Assembly (NCBI GenBank): GCA_014762635.1 | Contig: JABURR010000055.1 | Span: forward strand, 1-64,000 | Length of the DNA stretch: 64,000 nt | Origin: Paracoccaceae bacterium | GTDB taxonomy: Bacteria; Pseudomonadota; Alphaproteobacteria; Rhodobacterales; Rhodobacteraceae | Direction of reading: 5' to 3' | Shown here: piece by piece, positions 41,128 through 48,912 of the stretch | Layout: the number at the start of each line of letters is the position of its first letter | Position numbering within the stretch: the first letter of the stretch is position 1 | Notes under the pieces: model-generated | Seen by the model: only the letters and a program-made list of their open reading frames with translations | What the model was told of the DNA's origin: nothing | Database searches by the model: none | Translations under genes and position numbers: made by a program

Positions 41128-42822
41128 ATGATTTCTCGCCGCGACTTTCTTCAGGCTTCCATGGCCGCTTCCGCCATCGTCGGCGCGTCCGGCTTCGGCA
41201 ACTGGGCGCGGCTGGCCGCGCAGCAGACGCTGAGCCAGGACCAGCTTCTGGAATTCGACGGCATCGGCAACGTGACGCTGATGCACATCACCGACATCCA
41301 CGCCCAACTCAAGCCGATCTGGTTCCGTGAGCCCGAGATCAACCTGGGCGTCGGTGCGGCCAAGGGCAACCCGCCGCACGTGACCGGTGCCGATTTCCGC
41401 CGCATGTATGGCATCGAGGACGGTAGCGCTTCGCATTACGCGCTGAGCTACGGCGATTTCACCTCGCTGGCGCGGGGCTATGGCAAGATGGGCGGCCTTG
41501 ACCGCGTGGCCACCGTGCTGAGCGCGATCCGCTCCGACCGGCCCGACGCGCTGCTGCTGGATGGCGGCGACACCTGGCAGGGCAGCTATACCGCGCTCAA
41601 GACCGATGGCCAGGACATGGTCAACGTGATGAACGCGCTGAAGGTCGACGCGATGACCTCGCACTGGGAATTCACCCTGGGCATCGACCGCGTCACCGAG
41701 ATCGTCGAGAACGAGCTGAACTTCCCGTTCCTGGGCGCGAACATCTTCGACGCCGTCTGGGACGAGCCGGCCTACGAGCCCTACAAGATGTTCGAGCGCG
41801 GCGGCGTGCAGATCGCCGTCATAGGCCAGGCCTTCCCCTATATGCCGATCGCCAACCCCGGCTGGATGTTCCCGGACCTCTCGTTCGGCATCCGTCAGGA
41901 CCGCATGGCCGAGATGGTGGCCGAGGTTCGCGCCAAAGGTGCCGAATGCGTGGTCCTGCTGTCGCACAACGGCTTCGACGTGGACAAGAAGCTGGCTGCG
42001 GACGTGCCGGGCATCGACGTGATCCTGACCGGCCACACCCATGACGCGCTGCCCGAGCCGGTTCTGGTGGGCAAGACCCACCTGATCGCCACCGGCAGCC
42101 ACGGCAAGTTCGTGAGCCGCATCGACCTGGATGTGCGCGACGGCGAGGTGAAAGAGATCAAGCACAAGCTGATCCCGATCTTCTCGGACGTCATCACGCC
42201 GGATGCCGAGATCGCCTCGCTGATCGACGCCGAGCGCGCACCGTTCGACGCCGCACTTTCGGAAGTGATCGGCAAGACCGACTCGCTGCTCTATCGCCGT
42301 GGCAACTTCAACGGCACCTGGGACGACCTGATCTGCGACGCGCTTCTGGAAGAGCGTGAAGCCGATATCGCTCTCAGCCCGGGCTTCCGTTGGGGCGCCT
42401 CGCTGCTGCCGGGCGATGACATCCGCCGCGAGGATATCTTCAACGCGACCGCCATGAGCTACCCGGCGGCTTACCGGTCCGAGATGACCGGCGAGATGCT
42501 GCACCTGATCATGGAGGATGTCGCCGACAACCTCTTCAACCCGGACCCCTATTACCAGCAGGGCGGGGACATGGTTCGCGTCGGCGGCATGGGCTACCGG
42601 ATCGATATCAACAAGCCGCAAGGCAGCCGCATCACCGAGATGACGCTGCTCAAGACCGGCGAACTGATCGACCCGGCCAAGTCCTACGTCGTGTCGGGCT
42701 GGGCCAGCGTGAACGAGGGCACCGAGGGCCCGGCGATCTGGGACGTGGTTGAATCCTACATCAGCCGCAAGGGCACCGTCAGCGTGACGCCGAATACCAG
42801 CGTCAAGGTGGACGGGGTCTGA
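41128..42822 (+). CDS. soxB: SoxB, thiosulfohydrolase
   Basis: SoxB is the dimanganese periplasmic hydrolase that removes sulfate from SoxY-bound substrate. The 564-residue precursor has a Tat signal (ISRRDFLQASMAASAIVG). The metallophosphoesterase core includes TLMHITDIHAQLKPIW, LLLDGGDTWQGSYTALKT, SHWEFTLGIDRV, VVLLSHNGFDVD and DVILTGHTHDALPEP, followed by a 5'-nucleotidase-like C-terminal domain. It lies 95 bp after soxA beyond a hairpin. Confidence 0.97.
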   Translation: MISRRDFLQASMAASAIVGASGFGNWARLAAQQTLSQDQLLEFDGIGNVTLMHITDIHAQLKPIWFREPEINLGVGAAKGNPPHVTGADFRRMYGIEDGSASHYALSYGDFTSLARGYGKMGGLDRVATVLSAIRSDRPDALLLDGGDTWQGSYTALKTDGQDMVNVMNALKVDAMTSHWEFTLGIDRVTEIVENELNFPFLGANIFDAVWDEPAYEPYKMFERGGVQIAVIGQAFPYMPIANPGWMFPDLSFGIRQDRMAEMVAEVRAKGAECVVLLSHNGFDVDKKLAADVPGIDVILTGHTHDALPEPVLVGKTHLIATGSHGKFVSRIDLDVRDGEVKEIKHKLIPIFSDVITPDAEIASLIDAERAPFDAALSEVIGKTDSLLYRRGNFNGTWDDLICDALLEEREADIALSPGFRWGASLLPGDDIRREDIFNATAMSYPAAYRSEMTGEMLHLIMEDVADNLFNPDPYYQQGGDMVRVGGMGYRIDINKPQGSRITEMTLLKTGELIDPAKSYVVSGWASVNEGTEGPAIWDVVESYISRKGTVSVTPNTSVKVDGV

Positions 42823-42881
42823 TCCGAAGGGAAACGGGCAATCTGATTGCCGAAGATTTGATTATTTGAGGGAGACAGTAA

Positions 42882-44150
42882 ATGTCTGACAATGGGAAGA
42901 CCGGCGGGGCCACGCGCCGCGGGTTTCTGACAGGGGCGATGGCCGCCGGGGCAGGAATTGCTGCCGCCGGTGCCGCGCGCGCCGAAGGAGATCCCGCGAT
43001 CACCGAACTTCAGCCCTGGAACCAGTACCTGGGCGATGGTGTGGATGCGCGGCCCTACGGCTATCCGAGCGAATTCGAAAAGCACGTGAAGCGCCGCAAC
43101 GTGGAATGGCTTACCGCCGACACGGTGTCTTCGGTCAACTTCACGCCGCTGCACGAGCTGGACGGGATCATTACTCCGAACGGCCTGTGCTTCGAGCGTC
43201 ACCACGCCGGTATTGCCGAGGTCGATCCGGCCAAGCACCGGATCATGATCAATGGCCTCGTGGACACGCCGCTGGTGTTCACCATGGAAGACCTGATGCG
43301 TTTCCCGCGCGAGAACCGGGTCTACTTCCTGGAATGCGCGGCGAACTCGGGCATGGAATGGCGCGGTGCGCAGCTCAACGGCTGCCAGTTCACCCACGGC
43401 ATGATCCACAACGTCATGTATACCGGTGTTCCGCTGCGTTACCTGCTGGAAGAAGCGGGCGTGAAGACCAACGGCAAGTGGGTGATGCCCGAAGGCGCTG
43501 ACGCCTCGGCCATGACCCGGTCGATCCCGCTCGAAAAGGCGATGGACGACTGCCTCGTGGCCTTCAAGATGAACGGTGAGGCGCTGCGCCCCGAGCAGGG
43601 CTACCCGGTTCGCCTGGTCGTGCCCGGCTGGGAAGGCAACATGTGGGTCAAGTGGCTGCGCCGCATCGAGGTAGGTGACCAGCCCTGGCACCACCGCGAG
43701 GAGACCTCGAAATACACCGACCTGATGGAAGACGGCAAAGCTCGTCGCTTCACCTGGGAGATGGACGCGAAGTCGGTCATCACCAACCCCAGCCCGCAGG
43801 CTCCGATCCTGCACAGCCGGGGCCGCACCGTTCTGACCGGCGTCGCCTGGTCCGGTCGGGGCACGATCCCGCGCGTGGACGTGACCATCGACGGTGGCAA
43901 GAACTGGCATCAGGCCCGCATGGACGGCCCGTCCTTCGACAAGTCGATGCACCGGTTCTACTACGAATTCGATTGGGACGGCTCGCCGCTCCTGCTGCAG
44001 AGCCGGGCGCATGACTCGACCGGTTACGTGCAGCCCACCAAGGATGAGCTTCGCGCCATCCGCGGTGAGAACTCGATCTATCACAACAACGGCATCCAGA
44101 CCTGGTATGTCAACGAGCAGGGGATCGCTGAAAATGTCGAAATCTCTTAA
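42882..44150 (+). CDS. soxC: SoxC, molybdenum subunit of sulfane dehydrogenase
   Basis: SoxC binds the molybdenum cofactor and oxidises the sulfane sulfur left on SoxY, giving six electrons, with SoxD. The 422-residue precursor has a Tat signal (TRRGFLTGAMAAGAGIAAA). The sulfite oxidase-type cofactor Cys is in VYFLECAANSGMEWRG, and the C-terminal dimerisation domain holds GRTVLTGVAWSGRGTIPRVD. GGGAG precedes ATG 42882. Its 3' end overlaps soxD by 17 bp. Confidence 0.96.
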   Translation: MSDNGKTGGATRRGFLTGAMAAGAGIAAAGAARAEGDPAITELQPWNQYLGDGVDARPYGYPSEFEKHVKRRNVEWLTADTVSSVNFTPLHELDGIITPNGLCFERHHAGIAEVDPAKHRIMINGLVDTPLVFTMEDLMRFPRENRVYFLECAANSGMEWRGAQLNGCQFTHGMIHNVMYTGVPLRYLLEEAGVKTNGKWVMPEGADASAMTRSIPLEKAMDDCLVAFKMNGEALRPEQGYPVRLVVPGWEGNMWVKWLRRIEVGDQPWHHREETSKYTDLMEDGKARRFTWEMDAKSVITNPSPQAPILHSRGRTVLTGVAWSGRGTIPRVDVTIDGGKNWHQARMDGPSFDKSMHRFYYEFDWDGSPLLLQSRAHDSTGYVQPTKDELRAIRGENSIYHNNGIQTWYVNEQGIAENVEIS

Positions 44151-45312
44151 TGTTGGCGTGGCGGTCGCCGTCGCTGGCGTTCTGACCGTCGCCTACAACT
44201 TCGCCGACCGTAACGTGGTCGATATTCCGGACAACCTGCCCCGGATGGCCGAGCTGGAAACTCCGCCTCAGCCCGCCCCGATGGGCGCGGCGATGGCTGC
44301 CGATGCGGCAATGCCCGCGAAATTCGGTCTTGGCCGCGCGGCCACGCCCGAGGAAGTGGCCGCCTGGGACATCGACGTGCGTCCCGATGGCCAGGGCCTG
44401 CCGGTTGGCAGCGGTTCGGTCATGGAGGGCGAGGAAGTCTTCGTCGAGAAGTGCTCGGTCTGCCATGGCGTGTTCGGCGAAGGCTCCGGCCGCTGGCCGG
44501 TTCTGACCGGGGGCACCGGTACGCTCGCAAGCGAGGATCCGGTCAAAACGATCGAGTCCTACTGGCCGTATCTGTCGACCGTCTACGACTATATCTACCG
44601 TGCCATGCCGTTTGGCGAGGCGCAGTCGCTGACCCATGACGAGGTCTATGCGATCACCGCCTACCTGCTGAACATGAGCTTCGTGGTGGATGACGATTTC
44701 GTCCTCTCGAACGAGAACTTCAGCGAAGTCTCGCTGGCGAACGAGGAGAACTTCTTCCCGGATGACCGGATGGAGACGGAGTTCTCGGTCTTCGTGCGCG
44801 AAGCCTGCATGACCGACTGCAAGGATGCCGTCGAGATCACTGCCCGCGCGGCCGTGGTTGACGTGACGCCGGACGATGCAGCGGCCCGTGCTGCCCGCGA
44901 AGTTGCGGCTTCGAAGGGCGACGATGGTGCCGTTCAGGTTGCCGCGGCAGAGGAAACCCCTGCGGCTGCCGAGGCTCCGGCGGCGGACAATGCCGAGCTG
45001 ATCAAGGCCGGTGAGCGCGTGTTCAAGAAGTGCTCGGCCTGTCACCAGGTGGGCGAGGGCGCAGCGAACCGCAGCGGGCCGCAACTCAATGGCCTGATGG
45101 GCCGCACGGCCGGGGGCGTCGACGGGTTCCGCTATTCCAACGCCATGGTCGATGCCGGAAACGGTGGCCTGGTCTGGAGCGCGGATACGCTGGCTGAATT
45201 CCTGGCAGACCCGCGGGCCTATGTGAAAGGCACCAAAATGGCATTCCGCGGCATTGATGATGCCGGGGACCTCGCAGCTCTGGCTGCATACCTAGGGACT
45301 TTTAACGAGTGA
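44134..45312 (+). CDS. soxD: SoxD, diheme cytochrome c of sulfane dehydrogenase
   Basis: SoxD receives electrons from SoxC. The 392-residue protein has an N-terminal export signal (KSLNVGVAVAVAGVLTVAYN) and two heme domains: EKCSVCHGVFGEGSGRWPVL in the N-terminal half and KKCSACHQVGEGAANRSGPQ in the C-terminal half, with a Met ligand in GTKMAFRGI. An Ala/Pro/Glu-rich linker (about residues 250-290) joins the halves. ATG 44134 lies inside the end of soxC in another frame, implying coupled translation. Confidence 0.95.
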   Translation: MSKSLNVGVAVAVAGVLTVAYNFADRNVVDIPDNLPRMAELETPPQPAPMGAAMAADAAMPAKFGLGRAATPEEVAAWDIDVRPDGQGLPVGSGSVMEGEEVFVEKCSVCHGVFGEGSGRWPVLTGGTGTLASEDPVKTIESYWPYLSTVYDYIYRAMPFGEAQSLTHDEVYAITAYLLNMSFVVDDDFVLSNENFSEVSLANEENFFPDDRMETEFSVFVREACMTDCKDAVEITARAAVVDVTPDDAAARAAREVAASKGDDGAVQVAAAEETPAAAEAPAADNAELIKAGERVFKKCSACHQVGEGAANRSGPQLNGLMGRTAGGVDGFRYSNAMVDAGNGGLVWSADTLAEFLADPRAYVKGTKMAFRGIDDAGDLAALAAYLGTFNE

Positions 45313-45333
45313 AGTGTTCTCCCTGAGCAACTC

Positions 45334-45367
45334 AAGGGGCGGGGTCGCAAGACTTCGCCCCCTTTTT
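45334..45367 (+). terminator. Rho-independent terminator after soxD
   Basis: AAGGGGCG (45334-45341) pairs with CGCCCCCTT (45356-45364), allowing one bulge, followed by TTTTTGTTT. It marks the end of the soxX-D transcript. Confidence 0.8.
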
Positions 45368-45392
45368 GTTTCCGGGTCCGTTTTTCTAGTCA

Positions 45393-45414
45393 GGTGGTGA
45401 AAGTTCATGCCACC
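45393..45414. promoter_or_regulatory. Inverted repeat upstream of the DUF302 gene
   Basis: GGTGG-T-GAA, AG, TTC-A-TG-CCACC: outer arms GGTGG (45393-45397) and CCACC (45410-45414) with an inner TGAA/TTCA pair. It lies 27 bp before the DUF302 start, where a promoter or operator would be expected. No regulator is assigned. Confidence 0.35.
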
Positions 45415-45440
45415 ATTTTTCAAGGTGAGGAGGATCAATC

Positions 45441-45872
45441 ATGAAACATCTTTTTGCAGCGGCAGTCATCGCTCTCGCGGCCCCGGCCATGGCGCAGGAT
45501 ATGGCCGTGACCTATGATTTCGATGGCAGTTTCGACGATGCGACCTTTGCCGTCGAAAACACGATCATCGGGCGGGGCCTCGTGATCGACTACGTCAGCC
45601 ACGTGGGCGAAATGCTGGCCCGTACCGGCCAGGATGTCGGCAGCGATGTGGAGCTGTTCGAAGCGGCGGATGTCTTCCTGTTCTGCTCGGCCGTGGTGTC
45701 GCGCAAGGTGATGGAGGCCGATCCGATGAACATCGCCCATTGCCCGTATTCCGTTTTCGTCTTCGAGCGTGAGGGCGCCGTGAAGGTCGGCTACCGCACC
45801 TATCCCGAGGGCGCGATGCAGGAGGTCCAGTCCTTGCTGGATGAGATTGCACAAGAGGCCGTCGGGAACTAA
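45441..45872 (+). CDS. DUF302 family periplasmic protein
   Basis: This 143-residue secreted protein has a signal peptide (HLFAAAVIALAAPAMAQ) and a DUF302 domain (SFDDATFAVENTIIGRGLVI, then LFEAADVFLFCSAVVSRKVM, NIAHCPYSVFVFEREG). DUF302 proteins are often found near sulfur or heavy-metal genes, but their function is unknown. AGGAGG lies just before ATG 45441. It lies between the sox terminator and the Crp/Fnr gene, 32 bp before the latter, and is probably co-transcribed with it. Two cysteines in the mature part could bind a thiol or metal. Confidence 0.85.
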   Translation: MKHLFAAAVIALAAPAMAQDMAVTYDFDGSFDDATFAVENTIIGRGLVIDYVSHVGEMLARTGQDVGSDVELFEAADVFLFCSAVVSRKVMEADPMNIAHCPYSVFVFEREGAVKVGYRTYPEGAMQEVQSLLDEIAQEAVGN

Positions 45873-45904
45873 ATGTCATCCTAGTGGTGACGAGGGGCAG
45901 GCGT

Positions 45905-46561
45905 ATGGACTGGATCGACCGGTTTCCCGGCTTGAACGCTTTGGAAGGGCGCGTGCGTGACGCGTTGAAGTCGCGCGCACGCATCGTGTCTATTGCCAAA
46001 GGCAAGGTGATCTTCGGCCCGGCCCATCCCCCAGAAAGCCTGCTTCTGCTGCTCGATGGCACGGTTCGCGTCCGTCACATCTCGGACAGCGGGCGCGAAA
46101 TCGTCCTCTACAGGGTGCATGCCGGGGACAGTTGCATCCTGACCAATGCCTGCCTCCTGGCCTACGAGGATCATTCGGCTGAAGGTATCGCCGAGACCGA
46201 CGTTCAGGCCGTAGCCATCCCGCGCGGGGTGTTCGACGAGTTGATCTCGACGTCGCGCCAGTTCCGGGAATTCGTGTTCTCGGCCTATTCCAAGCGGATG
46301 ACGGATCTTTTCTACATCATCGACGAGATCGCCTTTCGGAAGATGGACGTCCGGGTGGCGCAGAAGCTGCTGGAGCTTCAGGACAAGGCGGGTGAGATAC
46401 GCGCGACCCATGCGCAGCTTGCCAGCGAACTTGGCACCGCGCGCGAGGTCGTTTCCCGCCAGTTGAGCGAATTCCAGCGCCGCGGCCTCGTGGACCTTGG
46501 CCGGGGCGTGGTGCAATTGATCGATGTCCCGGCGATCGAGACCCTTGCGGCTGCCGCATAG
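45905..46561 (+). CDS. Crp/Fnr-family transcriptional regulator
   Basis: This 218-residue regulator has an N-terminal cNMP-binding-type barrel (KGKVIFGPAHPPESLLLLLD, YRVHAGDSCILTNACLL) and a C-terminal Crp-type helix-turn-helix (ATHAQLASELGTAREVVSRQ). It lacks the N-terminal cysteine cluster of FNR, so oxygen sensing by an iron-sulfur cluster is unlikely; Cys residues in DSCILTNACLL could instead sense redox or sulfur state. Recognition-helix residues R-E-x-x-S-R resemble CRP and FNR. A CRP-like half-site pair lies 18 bp after its stop. ATG 45905 has GAGGGG upstream. Confidence 0.88.
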   Translation: MDWIDRFPGLNALEGRVRDALKSRARIVSIAKGKVIFGPAHPPESLLLLLDGTVRVRHISDSGREIVLYRVHAGDSCILTNACLLAYEDHSAEGIAETDVQAVAIPRGVFDELISTSRQFREFVFSAYSKRMTDLFYIIDEIAFRKMDVRVAQKLLELQDKAGEIRATHAQLASELGTAREVVSRQLSEFQRRGLVDLGRGVVQLIDVPAIETLAAAA

Positions 46562-46578
46562 CAGTTATTCTTCGGCTG

Positions 46579-46594
46579 TGTGACTTTCGTCACT
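46579..46594. promoter_or_regulatory. Crp/Fnr-type site between the regulator and the YeeE/YedE operon
   Basis: TGTGA-CTTTCG-TCACT matches the CRP pattern TGTGA-N6-TCACA in nine of ten positions, with a perfect GTGAC/GTCAC core. It sits directly after the Crp/Fnr gene and upstream of the sulfur operon. Confidence 0.55.
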
Positions 46595-46605
46595 GAAGCT
46601 GCCCC

Positions 46606-46627
46606 ATACATTCTCCTATATGCATAT
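46606..46627. promoter_or_regulatory. SoxR-type operator candidate upstream of the YeeE/YedE operon
   Basis: ATACATTC, TCCTATAT, GCATATC: the core ATTC-TCCTATAT-GCAT differs in only two positions from ATTC-TGCTATAT-GAAT at the soxX operator. It also contains the palindrome ATATGCATAT (46618-46627). A common repressor of both operons is the simplest reading. Confidence 0.55.
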
Positions 46628-46636
46628 CAAGAAAGC

Positions 46637-46685
46637 GGGGAGCCCAGCGAACAGGGCCTCGGTCGAGGTTCGGGCTCCTCTTTCT
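46637..46685 (+). terminator. Structured hairpin in the leader of the YeeE/YedE operon
   Basis: A 9-bp outer stem (GGGGAGCCC at 46637-46645 with 46672-46680), a GAAC/GTTC inner pair and a CCTCG-GT-CGAGG tip are followed by TCTTTCT. It may end the Crp/Fnr transcript. Because the operator-like sites lie upstream of it, it may instead be a leader attenuator of the next operon. Confidence 0.6.
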
Positions 46686-46716
46686 GTAGAGTAATTCGTG
46701 TCGGAGGTATGCGAAA

Positions 46717-47148
46717 ATGATCACTGAATTTACACCCTGGGCTTCGCTTTTCGGCGGCGTGCTGATCGGCTTGGCCTCGGTGAGCCTGATGGTCCTTCGG
46801 GGCCGAATCCTTGGCGCCACCGGCATCCTTGCCGGTTTCATGACGCCGACGAGCTCCAGCGACTGGGCATGGCGTGCGGCGATCCTCGCCGGTATGGTCA
46901 GCGGCCCGCTGGCTTTCTATGCCCTGACGGGCGGCTTTCCGGCGATCGACGTGCCGGTCTCGAACACCATGCTGATCATCGGCGGCGTGATCGTGGGTCT
47001 TGGCGTTACCTTCGCCTCGGGCTGCACATCCGGCCACGGTGTCTGCGGCATGGCCCGCCTTTCGCCGCGTTCGTTTGCGGCCACGCTCACCTTCATGGCC
47101 TCCACAGGCCTGACCGTTTTCATCATCCGTCACGTGATCGGAGGGTAA
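46717..47148 (+). CDS. YeeE/YedE half-permease, first subunit (PmpA-like)
   Basis: This 143-residue inner-membrane protein has four helices and is half of the YeeE/YedE fold used for sulfur-compound import. The key Cys motif is TFASGCTSGHGVCGMARLSP, with three near-adjacent cysteines and histidine. GGAGG at 46703-46707 precedes ATG 46717. The second half follows 4 bp later; together they equal one full SoxT-like protein, as in PmpA/PmpB pairs. The substrate is probably thiosulfate or sulfane sulfur, by family. Confidence 0.85.
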   Translation: MITEFTPWASLFGGVLIGLASVSLMVLRGRILGATGILAGFMTPTSSSDWAWRAAILAGMVSGPLAFYALTGGFPAIDVPVSNTMLIIGGVIVGLGVTFASGCTSGHGVCGMARLSPRSFAATLTFMASTGLTVFIIRHVIGG

Positions 47149-47152
47149 CCAG

Positions 47153-47605
47153 ATGCGCCTTTTTGCAACCTATCTTGTCGGTCTCGTCTTCGGCGTGGGC
47201 ATTTCTCTCTCGGGCATGTCCAACCCCGCGAAGGTGGTGAACTTCTTTGACGTCGCCGGAACCTGGGACCCGAGCCTTGCCTTCGTGATGGGCGGTGCCC
47301 TGATCGTGACCGGTATCGGCTATCGCCTCGTGTTCCGTCGCTCGGCGCCGGTCTTCGAGACCAGCTTCCAGGTGCCCTCGAGCCGCACCATCGACCCCCG
47401 CCTGATCGGTGGATCCGCCGTCTTCGGCGTGGGCTGGGGGATCGCCGGCTTCTGCCCCGGTGGTGCGCTGCCCGCACTGGGAACCGGCCAGGTCGAAGTT
47501 CTCATTTTCTTTGTGGCCATGATTGCTGGTATCTTCCTCGCCAAGGCCATGATGAAATTCAACGTGAACAGGCTGGAAAACCGGGCTGAGCCCAAAACCG
47601 CCTGA
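47153..47605 (+). CDS. YeeE/YedE half-permease, second subunit (PmpB-like, DUF6691)
   Basis: This 150-residue membrane protein complements the first half. Its first helix holds LVGLVFGVGISLSGMSNPAK and its Cys motif is GIAGFCPGGALPALGTGQ. The two subunits likely assemble side by side to place both Cys motifs in one pore. The MBL-fold gene starts 22 bp later, so the transported sulfur species is probably passed to the oxidative enzymes encoded next. Confidence 0.85.
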   Translation: MRLFATYLVGLVFGVGISLSGMSNPAKVVNFFDVAGTWDPSLAFVMGGALIVTGIGYRLVFRRSAPVFETSFQVPSSRTIDPRLIGGSAVFGVGWGIAGFCPGGALPALGTGQVEVLIFFVAMIAGIFLAKAMMKFNVNRLENRAEPKTA

Positions 47606-47627
47606 GATGTATCAAGGAGTAAGTATA

Positions 47628-48515
47628 ATGACCGATTATCCTGTTGAAATGAATGTCACCCCCGAGGTCACCCCGTTCTTCGACCCGGCGACCAACACCA
47701 TCAGCTACGTGGTCAAGGACCCGAATTCGAACAGCTGCGCCGTCATCGACTCGGTGATGGACATCGACTACGCCGCTGGCCGGATCACCTATGACCACGC
47801 GGACGAGATCATCGACTTCATCCAGAAGAACGGTCTCAAGCTGGAGTGGCTGATCGAAACCCACGTGCACGCCGACCACCTTTCGGCCGCGCCCTACATC
47901 CAGCAGAAGCTGGGCGGCAAGATCGGCATCGGCCGGAACATCACCATCGTCCAGGACACCTTCGGCAAGGTGTTCAACGAAGGCACCGAATTCCAGCGCG
48001 ACGGCTCGCAGTTCGATGCGCTCTTCGATGAGGGCGACACCTACAAGATCGGTGAGCTGACCGCCTTCGCCATGCATACGCCGGGCCACACGCCCGCCTG
48101 TATGACCCACGTGGTCGGCGATGCGTCCTTCGTTGGTGATACGCTGTTCATGCCCGATGGTGGTTCGGCCCGCGCCGACTTCCCGGGTGGCGATGCGGCC
48201 ACGCTCTACGACAGCATCCAGAAGGTCCTGGCTCTGCCCGACGACATGCGCCTCTTCATGTGCCACGACTACGGCCCGAACGGCCGCGACATCGAGTGGG
48301 AGACCACCGTGGCCGAGGAGAAGGAGCACAACATCCACGTCGGCAAGGGCAAGACCCGCGAGGACTTCATCAAGTTCCGCACCGAGCGCGATGCCCAGCT
48401 GGACATGCCCAAGCTGATCATCCCCTCGCTGCAGGTGAACATGCGCGCAGGTGAGCTGCCGCCGGCCGACAAGGACGGCAAGCACTTCCTGAAAGTGCCG
48501 GTCAATGGGCTCTGA
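47628..48515 (+). CDS. MBL-fold persulfide dioxygenase-like protein (Blh-type)
   Basis: This 295-residue metallo-beta-lactamase-fold protein resembles ETHE1/Blh enzymes that oxidise glutathione persulfide to sulfite. The metal site is IETHVHADHLSAAPYIQQKL, then MHTPGHTPACMTHVVGDASF, GDTLFMPDGGSARADFPGGD and MCHDYGPNGRD. AAGGAG lies 9 nt before ATG 47628 (an earlier ATG at 47607 is less likely). In BigR-controlled operons the Blh protein often carries a DUF442 domain; here that part is encoded by the next gene. Confidence 0.88.
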   Translation: MTDYPVEMNVTPEVTPFFDPATNTISYVVKDPNSNSCAVIDSVMDIDYAAGRITYDHADEIIDFIQKNGLKLEWLIETHVHADHLSAAPYIQQKLGGKIGIGRNITIVQDTFGKVFNEGTEFQRDGSQFDALFDEGDTYKIGELTAFAMHTPGHTPACMTHVVGDASFVGDTLFMPDGGSARADFPGGDAATLYDSIQKVLALPDDMRLFMCHDYGPNGRDIEWETTVAEEKEHNIHVGKGKTREDFIKFRTERDAQLDMPKLIIPSLQVNMRAGELPPADKDGKHFLKVPVNGL

Positions 48516-48516
48516 T

Positions 48517-48858
48517 ATGACCATGTTGGACATCAGACCCATCAATGACACGGTCGGGGTAACCGGCCAGATCCAGCCTGAGGATCTGGCCGCCCTCGCG
48601 GCCCGGGGTTTCAAGAGCGTCGTCTGCAACCGTCCCGACGGGGAAGATGCCGCCCAGCCCGCCTTCGCCGAGATCGAGACAGCGGCCAAGGCCGCCGGGC
48701 TCGAGATCCGCTACATCCCCGTCACCCATGCGGGGATCACCGAAGAGCAGGTGTCGGCCTTCCGGGCCGCCCTGGACGACATGCCCAAGCCGCTCTTGGC
48801 CTTCTGCCGCAGTGGCGCCCGTTCCGCCTCGCTCCACGCAGCGACCCGCGGGGCCTGA
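48517..48858 (+). CDS. DUF442/TIGR01244 phosphatase-like sulfurtransferase
   Basis: This protein of about 113 residues has a dual-specificity-phosphatase-like fold in which the P-loop LLAFCRSGARSASL holds a Cys that can carry sulfur. It begins near MTMLDIRPINDTVGVTG and contains GFKSVVCNRPDGED. The start is either ATG 48517, one base after the MBL stop, or ATG 48505 inside it. This domain and the MBL domain are fused in many Blh proteins, so the pair is a split version. Confidence 0.85.
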   Translation: MTMLDIRPINDTVGVTGQIQPEDLAALAARGFKSVVCNRPDGEDAAQPAFAEIETAAKAAGLEIRYIPVTHAGITEEQVSAFRAALDDMPKPLLAFCRSGARSASLHAATRGA

Positions 48859-48912
48859 CATGAACCGGCGGCACCATCCCGGTCGCCGCCGGTCAACCGA
48901 AAGTTTCGAGCC

